Shown: positions 7,016 through 16,582 of the stretch, piece by piece
Layout of the letters: each line of letters begins with the position of its first letter
Numbering within the stretch: position 1 is the stretch's first letter
From: Clostridia bacterium
GTDB lineage: Bacteria > Bacillota > Clostridia > Christensenellales > Aristaeellaceae
Assembly: GCA_017502305.1 (NCBI GenBank)
Contig: JAFVVG010000002.1
Location: forward strand, 1 to 45,401
Direction: 5' to 3'
Length of the DNA: 45,401 nt
Notes under the pieces: model-generated
What the model was told of the DNA's origin: nothing
The model's input: the letters and a program-made list of their open reading frames with translations, nothing else
Database searches by the model: none
Program-made: the position numbers and the translations under genes

Positions 7016-7049
7016 ACATACTGGCTATGCCACTTTTTTGACGCACAGA

Positions 7050-7072
7050 GGCGCACCCTGCACGGATGCGCC
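7050..7072. repeat. Hairpin downstream of glgA
   Basis: GGCGCA and TGCGCC form a 6-bp stem 17 bases beyond the glgA stop. The minus-strand side lacks a T run, so termination here is doubtful. Confidence 0.35.
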
Positions 7073-7088
7073 TTCTGGTTGTTATGGA

Positions 7089-7373
7089 TTATTCGGCCTT
7101 GGGCTCCTCGGCCTTCTTCTTGCGGGGAGCGCGGGGCTTCTTCACAGGAGCCTCGGCAGTTTCGGCAGGAGCTTCCTCTGCCTTGGCCTTGCGGGTACGG
7201 GTCTTCTTCACGGGAGCCTCAGCGGCTTCCTCCTTCACCTCAGCCACCTTCTTGGCGCGGGGCTTGCGGGCAGGCTTCACTTCAGCCTCGCCTTCAGCCT
7301 TCACCTTACGGGTGCGGGTCTTCTTCACAGGGGCTTCTTCAGCCGCAGCCACAGGAGCCTCTTCCTTCTTCAC
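7089..7373 (-). repeat. Repeats encoding the Lys/Arg/Ala-rich tail of GlgA
   Basis: This stretch encodes the last 94 residues of GlgA. The unit APVKKTRTRK-x-KAE occurs twice and a variant APVKKPRAPRKKKAE once, spaced by A/E/P/K-rich linkers. The DNA copies share a core around GGGTCTTCTTCAC on the plus strand (near 7199-7212 and 7317-7328), so the tail grew by internal duplication. Confidence 0.85.
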
Positions 7374-8810
7374 GTCGGCACACAGGGCCTCATACATGGC
7401 CAGGTACTTGCCGGCGGAGTTGGTCCAGCTGTAATCGCCGGTCATGCCGCGCTGCTGCAACTTCTGCCACACGTCCTTGCGGTCGTTGTAGAAGTCGATG
7501 GCACGCTGGATGGTGTTGAGCATGTCGTGGGCGTTGTAGTTGAAGAAGGAGAAGCCGTTGCCCTCGTCGGTATACTCGTTGTAGGAGAGCACGGTGTCGC
7601 GCAGGCCGCCGGTCTCGCGGACGATCGGCACAGTGCCGTAGCGCAGGGCAATCAGCTGGCTCAGGCCGCAGGGCTCGAACTGGCTGGGCATCAGGAACAT
7701 ATCGCAGCCGGCATAGATCTGATGGGCCAGCGCATGATCCATGGTGAAGCGGGCGGCAACCTTGCCCTTGTACTCGCCTTCGGCCCAGCTGAACAGGTTC
7801 ACATAGCGGCTTTCGCCCATGCCCAGAACCACCAGCTGCACCTTTTTCTGCATCAGGTCACCCATGATGTAGTCCACCAGGTCAAGGCCCTTCTGGTTGC
7901 TCAGGCGGCCCACCATGCCGATGACGGGGATATCGGGGTTGACTTCCAGGCCCAGCTTCGCCTGCAGGTCAGCCTTGCAGACGGCCTTGCCTTCCAGGGT
8001 CTCGAAGGTATAGGTCTTGGCGATGCGGTTGTCGATGGCAGGATCATAGTCCACCATGTCGATGCCGTTGAGGATGCCGTGCACGCTCTCCTTGCGGGCG
8101 CGGAGCAGGCCATCCAGGCGCTCGCCGTAATAGGCGGTCTGAATCTCCTCGGAATAGGAGGGGCTCACGGTGGTGATCACGTCGGCGTACACCAGGGCAG
8201 CCTTCATGAAGTTGGCACAGCCATAGCACTCCAGCTTGTCATCGGTCCACAGGCTGTCGCCCAGGCCCAGCACGTCCTGCACCTCGCGGATGCCGAAGAT
8301 GCCCTGGTACTGCAGATTGTGGATGGTGTACATGGTCTTCATGTTGGCGAAGAAGGGCAGATGGGCATACTGGATCTTCAGCAGGGCGGGGATCATGCCG
8401 CTCTGCCAGTCGTGGGCGTGAATCACGTCGGGCTGGAAGTCCAGCATGGGCAGGGCGTTCAGAGCGCCGCGGCAGAAGAAGCCAAAACGCTCGTATTCAT
8501 CGCCGCCCAGGCCATAAATGTAGGGCCGGCCGAAGTAATACTTGTTGTCCATGAAATACCAGATCACGCCGTCCTGCTTGAGCATCTCGATGCCGCAGTA
8601 CTGGCGGCGCCAGCCCAGCTGCACCTCAAAGTCGCACACGTGGGTCATCTGCTGGGTGTACTTCTCCGGGATGGAGCCATACAGGGGCAGAATCACGCGA
8701 ACGTCGTGGCCCTGCTTGGCCAGCACAGGGGCCAGAGCGCCCACCACGTCAGCCAGGCCGCCGGTCTTTACAAAAGGTACGCATTCACTTGCGGTAAAAA
8801 GGATCTTCAC
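7089..8810 (-). CDS. glgA: Glycogen synthase with a basic low-complexity C-terminal tail
   Basis: Bacterial GT5 glycogen synthase, which adds glucose from ADP-glucose to the non-reducing end of glycogen. The ADP-glucose motif KTGGLADV begins at residue 15; the C-terminal half carries GRLSNQKGLDL and the E-P-C-G-L-S-Q loop (QFEPCGLSQL). The start is a GTG with AGGAGG nine bases upstream, giving the canonical V-K-I-L-F-T-A-S-E N-terminus. The catalytic part ends near residue 479, about E. coli size. Then come 94 extra residues rich in K, R, A, E and P, predicted disordered, which normal GlgA lacks. It is the last gene of the glg cluster but is separated from glgD by a terminator hairpin, so it may also have its own promoter. 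Confidence 0.96.
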   Translation of the reverse strand: MKILFTASECVPFVKTGGLADVVGALAPVLAKQGHDVRVILPLYGSIPEKYTQQMTHVCDFEVQLGWRRQYCGIEMLKQDGVIWYFMDNKYYFGRPYIYGLGGDEYERFGFFCRGALNALPMLDFQPDVIHAHDWQSGMIPALLKIQYAHLPFFANMKTMYTIHNLQYQGIFGIREVQDVLGLGDSLWTDDKLECYGCANFMKAALVYADVITTVSPSYSEEIQTAYYGERLDGLLRARKESVHGILNGIDMVDYDPAIDNRIAKTYTFETLEGKAVCKADLQAKLGLEVNPDIPVIGMVGRLSNQKGLDLVDYIMGDLMQKKVQLVVLGMGESRYVNLFSWAEGEYKGKVAARFTMDHALAHQIYAGCDMFLMPSQFEPCGLSQLIALRYGTVPIVRETGGLRDTVLSYNEYTDEGNGFSFFNYNAHDMLNTIQRAIDFYNDRKDVWQKLQQRGMTGDYSWTNSAGKYLAMYEALCADVKKEEAPVAAAEEAPVKKTRTRKVKAEGEAEVKPARKPRAKKVAEVKEEAAEAPVKKTRTRKAKAEEAPAETAEAPVKKPRAPRKKKAEEPKAE

Positions 8811-8874
8811 AGTAGTTTGCCTCCTAAGTTTTTTTGCCGCGCGGCTTGATCCGCGGCACAGGTCTGCGACCATG

Positions 8875-8921
8875 AAAGGCCGCGCCAACGGGTTCTATCA
8901 TAACCGATTGGCGCGGCTTTT
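8875..8921. terminator. Terminator hairpin between glgD and glgA
   Basis: A long stem (AAGGCCGCGCCAA with TTGGCGCGGCTTTT, plus an inner CGGTT/AACCG-type pairing) lies in the 200-base glgD-glgA gap. A short T stretch follows on both strands. It would stop or reduce readthrough from glgD into glgA. Confidence 0.65.
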
Positions 8922-9010
8922 GCAAGTGTCACATTTGGGCCAATTTCAGCCGCGAAAATCAAGCTTTGATCCTGACCTGTGGCGGATTGGCTCCGGCCAC
9001 CGGCCGGTTT

Positions 9011-10132
9011 TTAGATGACCACGTTCTTGGCGATCACGATGGGATACACCGCAGGGCCGATGAGACGGGCGTTGCGCTTGATGGTAGCCTGCTTATCCAG
9101 GATGCAGTTCTCGATGTAGGCGTCAGCCTGCACATAGCCGTCCTGCATGATGATGCAGTTCTTCACGTGAGCGCCGGGGGCGATATGCACACCGCGGAAC
9201 AGCACGCTGTTTTCCACCTTGCCTTCGATGACGCAGCCGTCTGCCACCAGGGAGTTCACCACATTGGCGCTCTCGGTGTAGCGGGCGGGCATTTCGTCAC
9301 GGACCTTGGTAAACACGGGCAGGTTGGGGTGGAACAGCTCGCGGCGCTTGGCGGCGTCCAGCACGTCCATGTTGAACTTGAAGTAGCTCTGCACAGAGTC
9401 CATGCGCCAGCAGGGGCCCTTGTACTCATAGGTGTTCACGCGGGCCTTGCCCTCGGCCACCAGGCGGATGAGCACGTCGCGGTTCATGTCATGATGGCCA
9501 TGGGCCACTCCCTTGTCCACCAGCTGGCGGAGAAGCTCACGCTTCATGACCAGCACGTCCATGGAGGTGTTCTCATAGCTGGGATGGGTGGGATCCACTT
9601 CCACGTCGGTGACGTTGCCGGTCTCATCGACGGAAATGTAGCAGCCATATTCATCGCGCTGCATGCCGGGATCCTTGGTGTACATCATGGTGATGTCAGC
9701 GCCGGATTCCTGGTGATAGCGCACCAGATCAGCGATCTTGGCGTTGTAGATGATGTTGGAGCCGCTCAGCACCAGGTATTCCTGCTTGGAGCGGGTCAGG
9801 TAGTTGGTGTTGGAGCGCAGGGCGTCCAGCATGCCGGAGTACACGCCCACGTTTTCACGGGTCAGGAAGGGAGGCAGCACATACATGCCGTCGTTCTTGC
9901 CGTGAAGGTCCCATTCCTTGCCGGAGCCCAGGTGGTCCATCAGGGAGTGGTAGTTCTTCTGCATGATAACGCCCACGTTCTTCACGCCGCCGTTTACCAT
10001 GGAGGAAACCAGGAAGTCGATCACGCGATAGCGGCCCAGCACAGGCAGAGCGGCGATAGCGCGGGTCATGGTCAATTCGCGCAGACGGGCGTCGTTTTCA
10101 CCGGTGTAAATTACACCCATAACGTTTTTCAT
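9011..10132 (-). CDS. glgD: GlgD, non-catalytic/regulatory ADP-glucose pyrophosphorylase subunit
   Basis: A 373-residue paralogue of GlgC, as found beside it in Firmicutes, where GlgC/GlgD heteromers are more active than GlgC alone. The nucleotidyltransferase fold is present, but the N-terminal GGxGxRL loop is replaced by YTGENDARLREL, so it should not catalyse on its own. A left-handed beta-helix follows, with hexapeptide-like repeats (VIEGKVENSVLFRGVHI). The ATG is preferred to an upstream TTG because AAAGGA lies nine bases before it. It follows glgC by 33 bases in the same operon. Confidence 0.93.
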   Translation of the reverse strand: MKNVMGVIYTGENDARLRELTMTRAIAALPVLGRYRVIDFLVSSMVNGGVKNVGVIMQKNYHSLMDHLGSGKEWDLHGKNDGMYVLPPFLTRENVGVYSGMLDALRSNTNYLTRSKQEYLVLSGSNIIYNAKIADLVRYHQESGADITMMYTKDPGMQRDEYGCYISVDETGNVTDVEVDPTHPSYENTSMDVLVMKRELLRQLVDKGVAHGHHDMNRDVLIRLVAEGKARVNTYEYKGPCWRMDSVQSYFKFNMDVLDAAKRRELFHPNLPVFTKVRDEMPARYTESANVVNSLVADGCVIEGKVENSVLFRGVHIAPGAHVKNCIIMQDGYVQADAYIENCILDKQATIKRNARLIGPAVYPIVIAKNVVI

Positions 10133-10165
10133 GGAATTCAATCCTTTCGCTGCATGATGAAGGGG

Positions 10166-11350
<1,185 letters not shown>

Positions 11351-11442
11351 GGGGGATGCACGCTCCTTACAATTGTTCCTTTTGCGGAAACCACCATGGG
11401 GTAAGGGCCAACCGGAATACCGGAAAGCCTGTATGCAAAGGC

Positions 11443-13572
11443 TTATTCAGCCGTTTTGCCGTTTGTTTCGGCGGGTTCAGCCGCCTTTTTGCGGGTGCGG
11501 CGGACGGGTTTCTTCTCTCCCTCCGGCGCCTCTGCCTTGGGTTTACGGGTACGCTTAGGTTTGTCAGCGGCAGGCGCGGCCTTGGGCTTGACCTTGTCGT
11601 ACTTGAAGTAGACGGTGGCCAGCGGCGGCACCACAATCTCCACGCTGTGCTGGAACTCGCCCATGGGCACATCCTCTACCTTCAGGGGCTTGGGGTTGCC
11701 CTTGCCGGAGCCGGCGTAAGCTTCGCTGTCGGTGTTGAAAATCTCGGTGATCTTGCCGCCGAAGGGCAGCGCCAGCCGGTATACGGGAATGTACTGGGGC
11801 GTGAAGTTGGTCACGCTGAGGATGCTCTTGCCCTTCTTGTCCGTGCGGATGAAGGCCACCACGCTGTTGTTCTGGTCGTTGGCCTGGCTCCACTGGAAGC
11901 CGTCCCACCCGCCGTCCACCTCGTACAGGGCCGGGGTGTTTTTGTAGAAGTGGTTCAGCTCCTTCACGCACTTTTGCAGCTCGGGGTGCTTATCGTAGAG
12001 CAGAAGGAACCAGTCCAGCTGGTCATCGAAGCGCCACTCCATGAACTGGCCGAACTCGCCGCCCATAAAGAGCAGCTTCTTGCCGGGGTGCGCCATGGTG
12101 TAGCCGTAAAGGGCACGCAGGCCCGCGAACTTCTGCCACAGATCGCCCGGCTGCTTGTCCACCATGGACAGCTTGCCATGGACCACCTCGTCGTGGCTGA
12201 AGGGCAGAACAAAGTGTTCGTTAAATGCGTAGAACAGCGAGAAGGTCAGTTTGTCGTGGTGCCACTTGCGGTACACCGGATCCTTCTCAATGTAGGCCAG
12301 GGTGTCGTTCATCCAGCCCATGTTCCACTTGAATGTAAAGCCTAGGCCGCCTTCATCGGCGCTGTGGGTTACCCCGGGGAAATTGTGGCTTTCCTCGGCA
12401 ATGGTCATCACGCCGGGGAAATCGTGGTTCACCGTGGCGTTGAGCTTCTGGAAGAAGCTGATCGCGTCGAGGTTCTCTCTGCCGCCGAAGCGGTTGGGCA
12501 GCCACTCCATGCCATCCCTGCAGAAATCGTGATAGAGCATGGAGCTCACCGCGTCCACCCGCAGGCCGTCGGCATGGTACCAGTCCAGCCAGAAGCAGGC
12601 GTTGCTCAGCAGGAAGCTGCGCACCTCGCCCCGGGCAAAGTCGAACAGATAGGTTCCCCACTGGGGCATCTCGCCGCGCCGGGGATCGGGATGCTCAAAG
12701 CAGCAGGTGCCGTCGAAACGGCCCAGGCCGGAAGCATCCTTGGGGAAATGGGCCGGCACCCAGTCCAGGATGACGCCGATACCCGCCTGATGGCAGCGGT
12801 CGATGAGCTGCATCAGCTCCTGCGGCTCGCCGTAGCGGGCGGTGGCAGCATAATAGCCGCCTACCTGATAGCCCCAGGACATGTCCAGGGGATGCTCCAT
12901 CACCGGCAGAAACTCCACGTGGGTGTAGCCCATCTCCAGCACATAGGGGATCAGCTTGTCGGCGATCTCCGTGTAGGTGAGCATGCGGCCCTTATCGTCC
13001 TTGCCGTCGCCCACAAGGCCGCCGCCCTGCTTGGTGGATCCTTCGCGCATCCAGGATCCCAGGTGCACCTCATAGACGTTCATGGGCGTGGTGAAAACAT
13101 CGCGGCTTTGGCGGCGCTCCATCCACTGGCCGTCGTTCCAGGTATAGCTTTCCAGGTCGCATAGCACCGAGGCCGTGTTGGGCCGGTTCTGCATGGCAAA
13201 GCCGAAGGGGTCGGCCTTCTCACGCCAAACGCCGTCGGCTCCTTCGATGGAATATTTGTAGGTCTTGAGTTTCTTTTCCGCATCCTCATAAGAATAACGC
13301 TGGGGATCGGAGGCGGGATCGAAGGTGGCTGCGGGCAGCCTAACCTCCCATGTACCGTCAAATTGTTTCACCATGGGGCAGGCATTCCTGTCCCAGCGGC
13401 AGAATTCGCCGATCAGCGATACCGCCTTTGCATTGGGAGCCCACACAGCGAAGTGCCACATGGGTTCCCCATTTTGTTCCACCGGGTGGGCGCCCAGCAT
13501 TTCATAGGCCCGTCGGCTTTCTCCCTGGTGAAACCACTCCCGTACTTCCGCGTTGGGCGCGACATAGCGCAT
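11443..13572 (-). CDS. glgB: 1,4-alpha-glucan branching enzyme with a basic C-terminal tail
   Basis: A 709-residue GH13 branching enzyme that cuts alpha-1,4 chains and reattaches them by alpha-1,6 bonds. An N-terminal CBM48 domain precedes the catalytic barrel. The catalytic residues appear as Asp340 ([10 protein letters not shown]), Glu393/394 (IAEESHNF) and Asp461 (SHDEVVHGK). An all-beta C-terminal domain ends near residue 660. The last 49 residues are Lys/Arg/Pro/Ala-rich ([13 protein letters not shown], then [14 protein letters not shown]) and have no place in the normal fold; they share their R-T-R-K core with the GlgA tail. The ATG chosen has AGGTG upstream; a TTG lies seven codons earlier. 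It is the first gene of the glg operon. Confidence 0.96.
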   Translation of the reverse strand: MRYVAPNAEVREWFHQGESRRAYEMLGAHPVEQNGEPMWHFAVWAPNAKAVSLIGEFCRWDRNACPMVKQFDGTWEVRLPAATFDPASDPQRYSYEDAEKKLKTYKYSIEGADGVWREKADPFGFAMQNRPNTASVLCDLESYTWNDGQWMERRQSRDVFTTPMNVYEVHLGSWMREGSTKQGGGLVGDGKDDKGRMLTYTEIADKLIPYVLEMGYTHVEFLPVMEHPLDMSWGYQVGGYYAATARYGEPQELMQLIDRCHQAGIGVILDWVPAHFPKDASGLGRFDGTCCFEHPDPRRGEMPQWGTYLFDFARGEVRSFLLSNACFWLDWYHADGLRVDAVSSMLYHDFCRDGMEWLPNRFGGRENLDAISFFQKLNATVNHDFPGVMTIAEESHNFPGVTHSADEGGLGFTFKWNMGWMNDTLAYIEKDPVYRKWHHDKLTFSLFYAFNEHFVLPFSHDEVVHGKLSMVDKQPGDLWQKFAGLRALYGYTMAHPGKKLLFMGGEFGQFMEWRFDDQLDWFLLLYDKHPELQKCVKELNHFYKNTPALYEVDGGWDGFQWSQANDQNNSVVAFIRTDKKGKSILSVTNFTPQYIPVYRLALPFGGKITEIFNTDSEAYAGSGKGNPKPLKVEDVPMGEFQHSVEIVVPPLATVYFKYDKVKPKAAPAADKPKRTRKPKAEAPEGEKKPVRRTRKKAAEPAETNGKTAE

Positions 13573-13638
13573 GGCTGCACCTGCTTTCAACAATTATTGC
13601 TTGACTGGCAAAATAACTTCACATATTTCACATTTGCT

Positions 13639-13667
13639 ATTGTCCCACATTTAGGAACTTTCGTCAA
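13639..13667 (-). promoter_or_regulatory. Promoter of the glgB-led operon
   Basis: On the minus strand TTGACG (13662-13667) is 17 bases from GACAAT (13639-13644), about 70 bases before the glgB start. Confidence 0.6.
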
Positions 13668-13821
13668 GATGTTCGGTGAAATTTGTCAGGAATCTTTCAA
13701 ATATAATACGCATTTTCTTCCATTTTCGCCTGATATGAAACCAGTTTCTCTCTTTTTGTCTGTCATACTCTCTTTTTCGGTCGCATAGCCTATAAAAACG
13801 ATTTTGCCAGGGAGGTATGCC

Positions 13822-13998
13822 ATGAAGGATCGCCTTGTGCTCCGGCTGCACGCAATGTTGTTTCTCTTTTCCATGCTCTGGGTTCTTCTTGGCGCGCCGC
13901 TGACCTCTGCCGAATGGCAGGACGTTCCCCACCGCCTGAAGCTCATGCTGGTTCATCTCCCCGGGCGCATGGGCAGCATTCTGCTCGGCTGGCGATGA
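13822..13998 (+). CDS. 58-residue single-pass membrane protein
   Basis: A small protein beginning MKDRLVLRLHAM, with one hydrophobic segment (about residues 9-25, including MLFLFSMLWVLLG) and a basic/amphipathic C-terminal half. GGGAGG precedes the ATG by six bases, a strong sign of translation, and TATAAA at 13791-13796 could serve as its -10 box. It ends 49 bases before the M23 gene, whose ribosome binding region is similar, so the two probably form an operon with glmS. No family is recognised. A partner for the LytM protein in the envelope or at sporulation is a guess from position. Confidence 0.6.
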   Translation: MKDRLVLRLHAMLFLFSMLWVLLGAPLTSAEWQDVPHRLKLMLVHLPGRMGSILLGWR

Positions 13999-14047
13999 AT
14001 GAAACCTGCCTTCCCCGGTCATGCTACCTCTCCAGGGAGGTGATGGC

Positions 14048-14710
14048 ATGGCTTCCATCAAAGCAGGCTGGAAGGCATTCTCGGCACGGTATGTCCGTTT
14101 TGTGGAGGGACAGGGCTTCATGATCATTCTGGCGGTGTGCGTGGCCGTCATCGCCGGTACCGCCCTGTGGACCAATCAGTCCTCCCGGCTTCCGCCGTCG
14201 CCCACGTCCCCTGCCCTGGACGCAACCGCCGCAGCCCGTCAGCTGCAGGAGTCCCTGCGGGATGTTTCCACCCCAACGCCCCATCCTACCCAGGCGCCCC
14301 AGGCATGGCAGCCGCCCCTGGAGCGCGTCTCCGTTCTCCGGGCATTCAATGCGTCCCGCCTCACGCCCTCCGGCGTCACCGGCCTGTGGCAGCTGCACGA
14401 CGCCGTTGACCTCCGCTGCGAAGAGGGGGAAATCATCTGCGCCATGGCCGACGGCACCGTCACCGCCGTCAGCGCCAAGGGGCTCATGGGGGCCTGCGTC
14501 ACCATTGACCACGGACAGGGTGTGTCTGCCCTGTACGCCGGCATGGCGCTGCACGCCGGTCTGCGGGCAGGTGATCCTATCGTTGCCGGGCAGACCATTG
14601 GTTTTGGCGGCAACGGCGTTCTGGACGAAAGCGATCTGCCGCCCCACCTGCATCTCCGCCTGACCCGCAACGGCCAGGCCATTGACCCCCTCACCCTGCT
14701 GCAACCATAA
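14048..14710 (+). CDS. M23 (LytM-domain) membrane protein, SpoIIQ-like
   Basis: A 220-residue protein with a short cytoplasmic N-terminus, one transmembrane segment (about 24-41), a Pro/Ser/Thr-rich linker and a LytM domain. Both zinc motifs are kept: H117-x3-D121 (LHDAVD) and H200-L-H202 (PPHLHL), so it could be an active endopeptidase. Size and layout are like clostridial SpoIIQ, the forespore partner of SpoIIIAH in the engulfment channel, which also keeps these residues in some Clostridia. No spoIIIA genes are in view, so a general cell-wall hydrolase remains possible. GGAGGTGAT precedes the ATG. glmS starts 21 bases after it, linking it to amino-sugar supply. Confidence 0.75.
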   Translation: MASIKAGWKAFSARYVRFVEGQGFMIILAVCVAVIAGTALWTNQSSRLPPSPTSPALDATAAARQLQESLRDVSTPTPHPTQAPQAWQPPLERVSVLRAFNASRLTPSGVTGLWQLHDAVDLRCEEGEIICAMADGTVTAVSAKGLMGACVTIDHGQGVSALYAGMALHAGLRAGDPIVAGQTIGFGGNGVLDESDLPPHLHLRLTRNGQAIDPLTLLQP

Positions 14711-14731
14711 ACCCAACGGAGGTGTACGCCC

Positions 14732-16534
14732 ATGTGCGGCATTGTTGGATATATCGGTTCTTCCTCCGCCCAGTCTTTCCTGCTGGAAGGTCTTGCCCGC
14801 CTGGAATACCGTGGATACGACAGCGCCGGCCTGGCGGTGATGGAACATGGACACATCCACACCCTCAAAGCCGCGGGACGGCTTGAGCACCTGGCGCAGA
14901 AAGCCGCCGCGGCTCCCCTGGCCGGCTGCGCGGGCATCGGTCACACCCGCTGGGCCACCCATGGCGAACCCTCGGAGCGCAACGCCCATCCTCATACAGA
15001 TCCGCAGGGGCGCTTCGCCCTGGTGCACAACGGCATCATCGAAAATCACGCCGACCTTCGCGGCATGCTGGAACAACACGGCTTCATTTTCCGTTCTGAT
15101 ACGGATACAGAGGTCATCGTCCACCTGATCGCCCATCTGTGGGACGGCAGCCTGCTTTCTACGCTGCGCCAGGCACTGCCCCGGCTCCACGGCAGTTATG
15201 CCCTTGCCCTGCTCTGTGTCCACGAGCCTGACGCCATCTTCTGCGCACGGAAGGACAGCCCCCTGGTCATCGGGCTTGCCGGTGATGCCCAGTACCTGAC
15301 CAGCGATATCCCCGCTCTGCTTCCCCTCACCCGGGAGGCTGAGCTGCTCCAGGACGGGGAAATCGGCGTTCTGCGGCGGGAAGGCGTATGCGTTTACGAT
15401 GCTATGGGCAACGAGCGTCCCCTGCGCCCCCTGCACGTGGACTGGGATGTGACTGCCGCCGAAAAGGACGGGTTCCCCCATTTCATGCTCAAGGAAATCC
15501 ACGAGGAGCCCACTGCCCTGCACCGCACCCTGGCAGCCTGGTCACCCGATCAACTGCCCATGACGGCAAAAAGCATCCGCACTTTGACCATCGTGGCCTG
15601 CGGCACCGCCTATCACGCCGGGGTTATCGGGAAATATGTCATAGAGCAGCTGGCCCGCCTGCCCGTTACGGTGGATGTGGCCAGCGAATTCCGCTACCGC
15701 CAGCCAATCCTGACGGCAAATGACCTGTTCCTGGCCATCAGCCAGAGCGGTGAAACCGCCGATACCCTCGCCGCCCTGCGTGAAGCACGCAAGCTGGGCG
15801 CGCAAGTCATGGCCCTGACCAACGTGGTCGGCTCCACCATGGCCCGGGAGGCCGCGCCCCATGTGCTCTATACCCACGCCGGCCCGGAAATCGCCGTGGC
15901 CAGCACCAAAGCATACATCACTCAAGTGGAAACGCTGCTGCTTCTGGCCCTGGAGCTTGCGGAAAAGCGCGGCACCCTGTCCAAGGACAAAGCGGATCAG
16001 CTGCGTGCCGACCTGGCACACTTGTCTTCCCTTTCAGAAACGCTTCTGAACCGTCAGGAGGTCATCGCCGCTTTTGCCCGGCGGCATTGCGGGCACAGCC
16101 ATGTGTTCTATATCGGCCGCGGTGTTGACTACGCCCTGGCCATGGAGGCCAGCCTGAAGCTGAAGGAGATCAGCTACATCATGTCCGAGGCCTATGCCGC
16201 GGGCGAACTCAAGCACGGCACCATCGCCCTCATTGAAAAAGGTACCCTGGTCTGCGCCCTGATGACCCAGCCCCACCTGGCGGATAAGATGCTTTCCAAC
16301 ATCAAGGAAGTCAAGGCCCGGGGCGCCACGGTGCTGGCGATCTGCGGCGAGTCACTATGCAACCGTGTCTCCGCTGCGGCAGACGAGATCTGGCCCATTC
16401 CCGATACCGAGCCGCTCCTCGCTCCCCTGCTGGCGGCCATCCCCATGCAGCTTCTGGCCTATCATATAGCTGTGTGCCGGGGCTGCGATGTGGATAAACC
16501 CCGCAACCTGGCCAAGTCCGTCACCGTGGAATAA
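14732..16534 (+). CDS. glmS: Glutamine-fructose-6-phosphate aminotransferase (isomerising)
   Basis: A complete 600-residue GlmS, which makes glucosamine-6-phosphate from fructose-6-phosphate and glutamine, the entry to peptidoglycan precursors. Cys2 is the N-terminal nucleophile (MCGIVGYIG), and the glutaminase loop GHTRWATHGEPSE is intact. Two SIS domains follow (VACGTAYHAG; SQSGETADT), and the C-terminus ends in DKPRNLAKSVTVE as expected. The 21-base gap to the M23 gene leaves no room for a glmS ribozyme, so control must differ from that of B. subtilis. GGAGGTG precedes the ATG. Confidence 0.98.
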   Translation: MCGIVGYIGSSSAQSFLLEGLARLEYRGYDSAGLAVMEHGHIHTLKAAGRLEHLAQKAAAAPLAGCAGIGHTRWATHGEPSERNAHPHTDPQGRFALVHNGIIENHADLRGMLEQHGFIFRSDTDTEVIVHLIAHLWDGSLLSTLRQALPRLHGSYALALLCVHEPDAIFCARKDSPLVIGLAGDAQYLTSDIPALLPLTREAELLQDGEIGVLRREGVCVYDAMGNERPLRPLHVDWDVTAAEKDGFPHFMLKEIHEEPTALHRTLAAWSPDQLPMTAKSIRTLTIVACGTAYHAGVIGKYVIEQLARLPVTVDVASEFRYRQPILTANDLFLAISQSGETADTLAALREARKLGAQVMALTNVVGSTMAREAAPHVLYTHAGPEIAVASTKAYITQVETLLLLALELAEKRGTLSKDKADQLRADLAHLSSLSETLLNRQEVIAAFARRHCGHSHVFYIGRGVDYALAMEASLKLKEISYIMSEAYAAGELKHGTIALIEKGTLVCALMTQPHLADKMLSNIKEVKARGATVLAICGESLCNRVSAAADEIWPIPDTEPLLAPLLAAIPMQLLAYHIAVCRGCDVDKPRNLAKSVTVE

Positions 16535-16538
16535 AGAA

Positions 16539-16574
16539 AGAAGGCCGATCCGCCGCGGATCAGCCTTCTTTTTT
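16539..16574 (+). terminator. Intrinsic terminator after glmS
   Basis: AGAAGGC...GCCTTCT with an inner GATCCG/CGGATC stem and six T. It also faces the end of the GH3 gene. Confidence 0.9.
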
Positions 16575-16582
16575 CATATGCA

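Noticed and set aside
6987..8849. A long open frame antisense to glgA
   Set aside because: It mirrors GC-rich codons of glgA, has no ribosome binding site and shows low-complexity G/L/H/A protein; glgA matches a known family throughout.
8836..8862. Terminator from the GCCGCG/CGCGGC hairpin just upstream of glgA
   Set aside because: On the glgA strand it is followed by an A tract, not T, and lies before the ribosome binding site, so it is not a terminator for that transcript.
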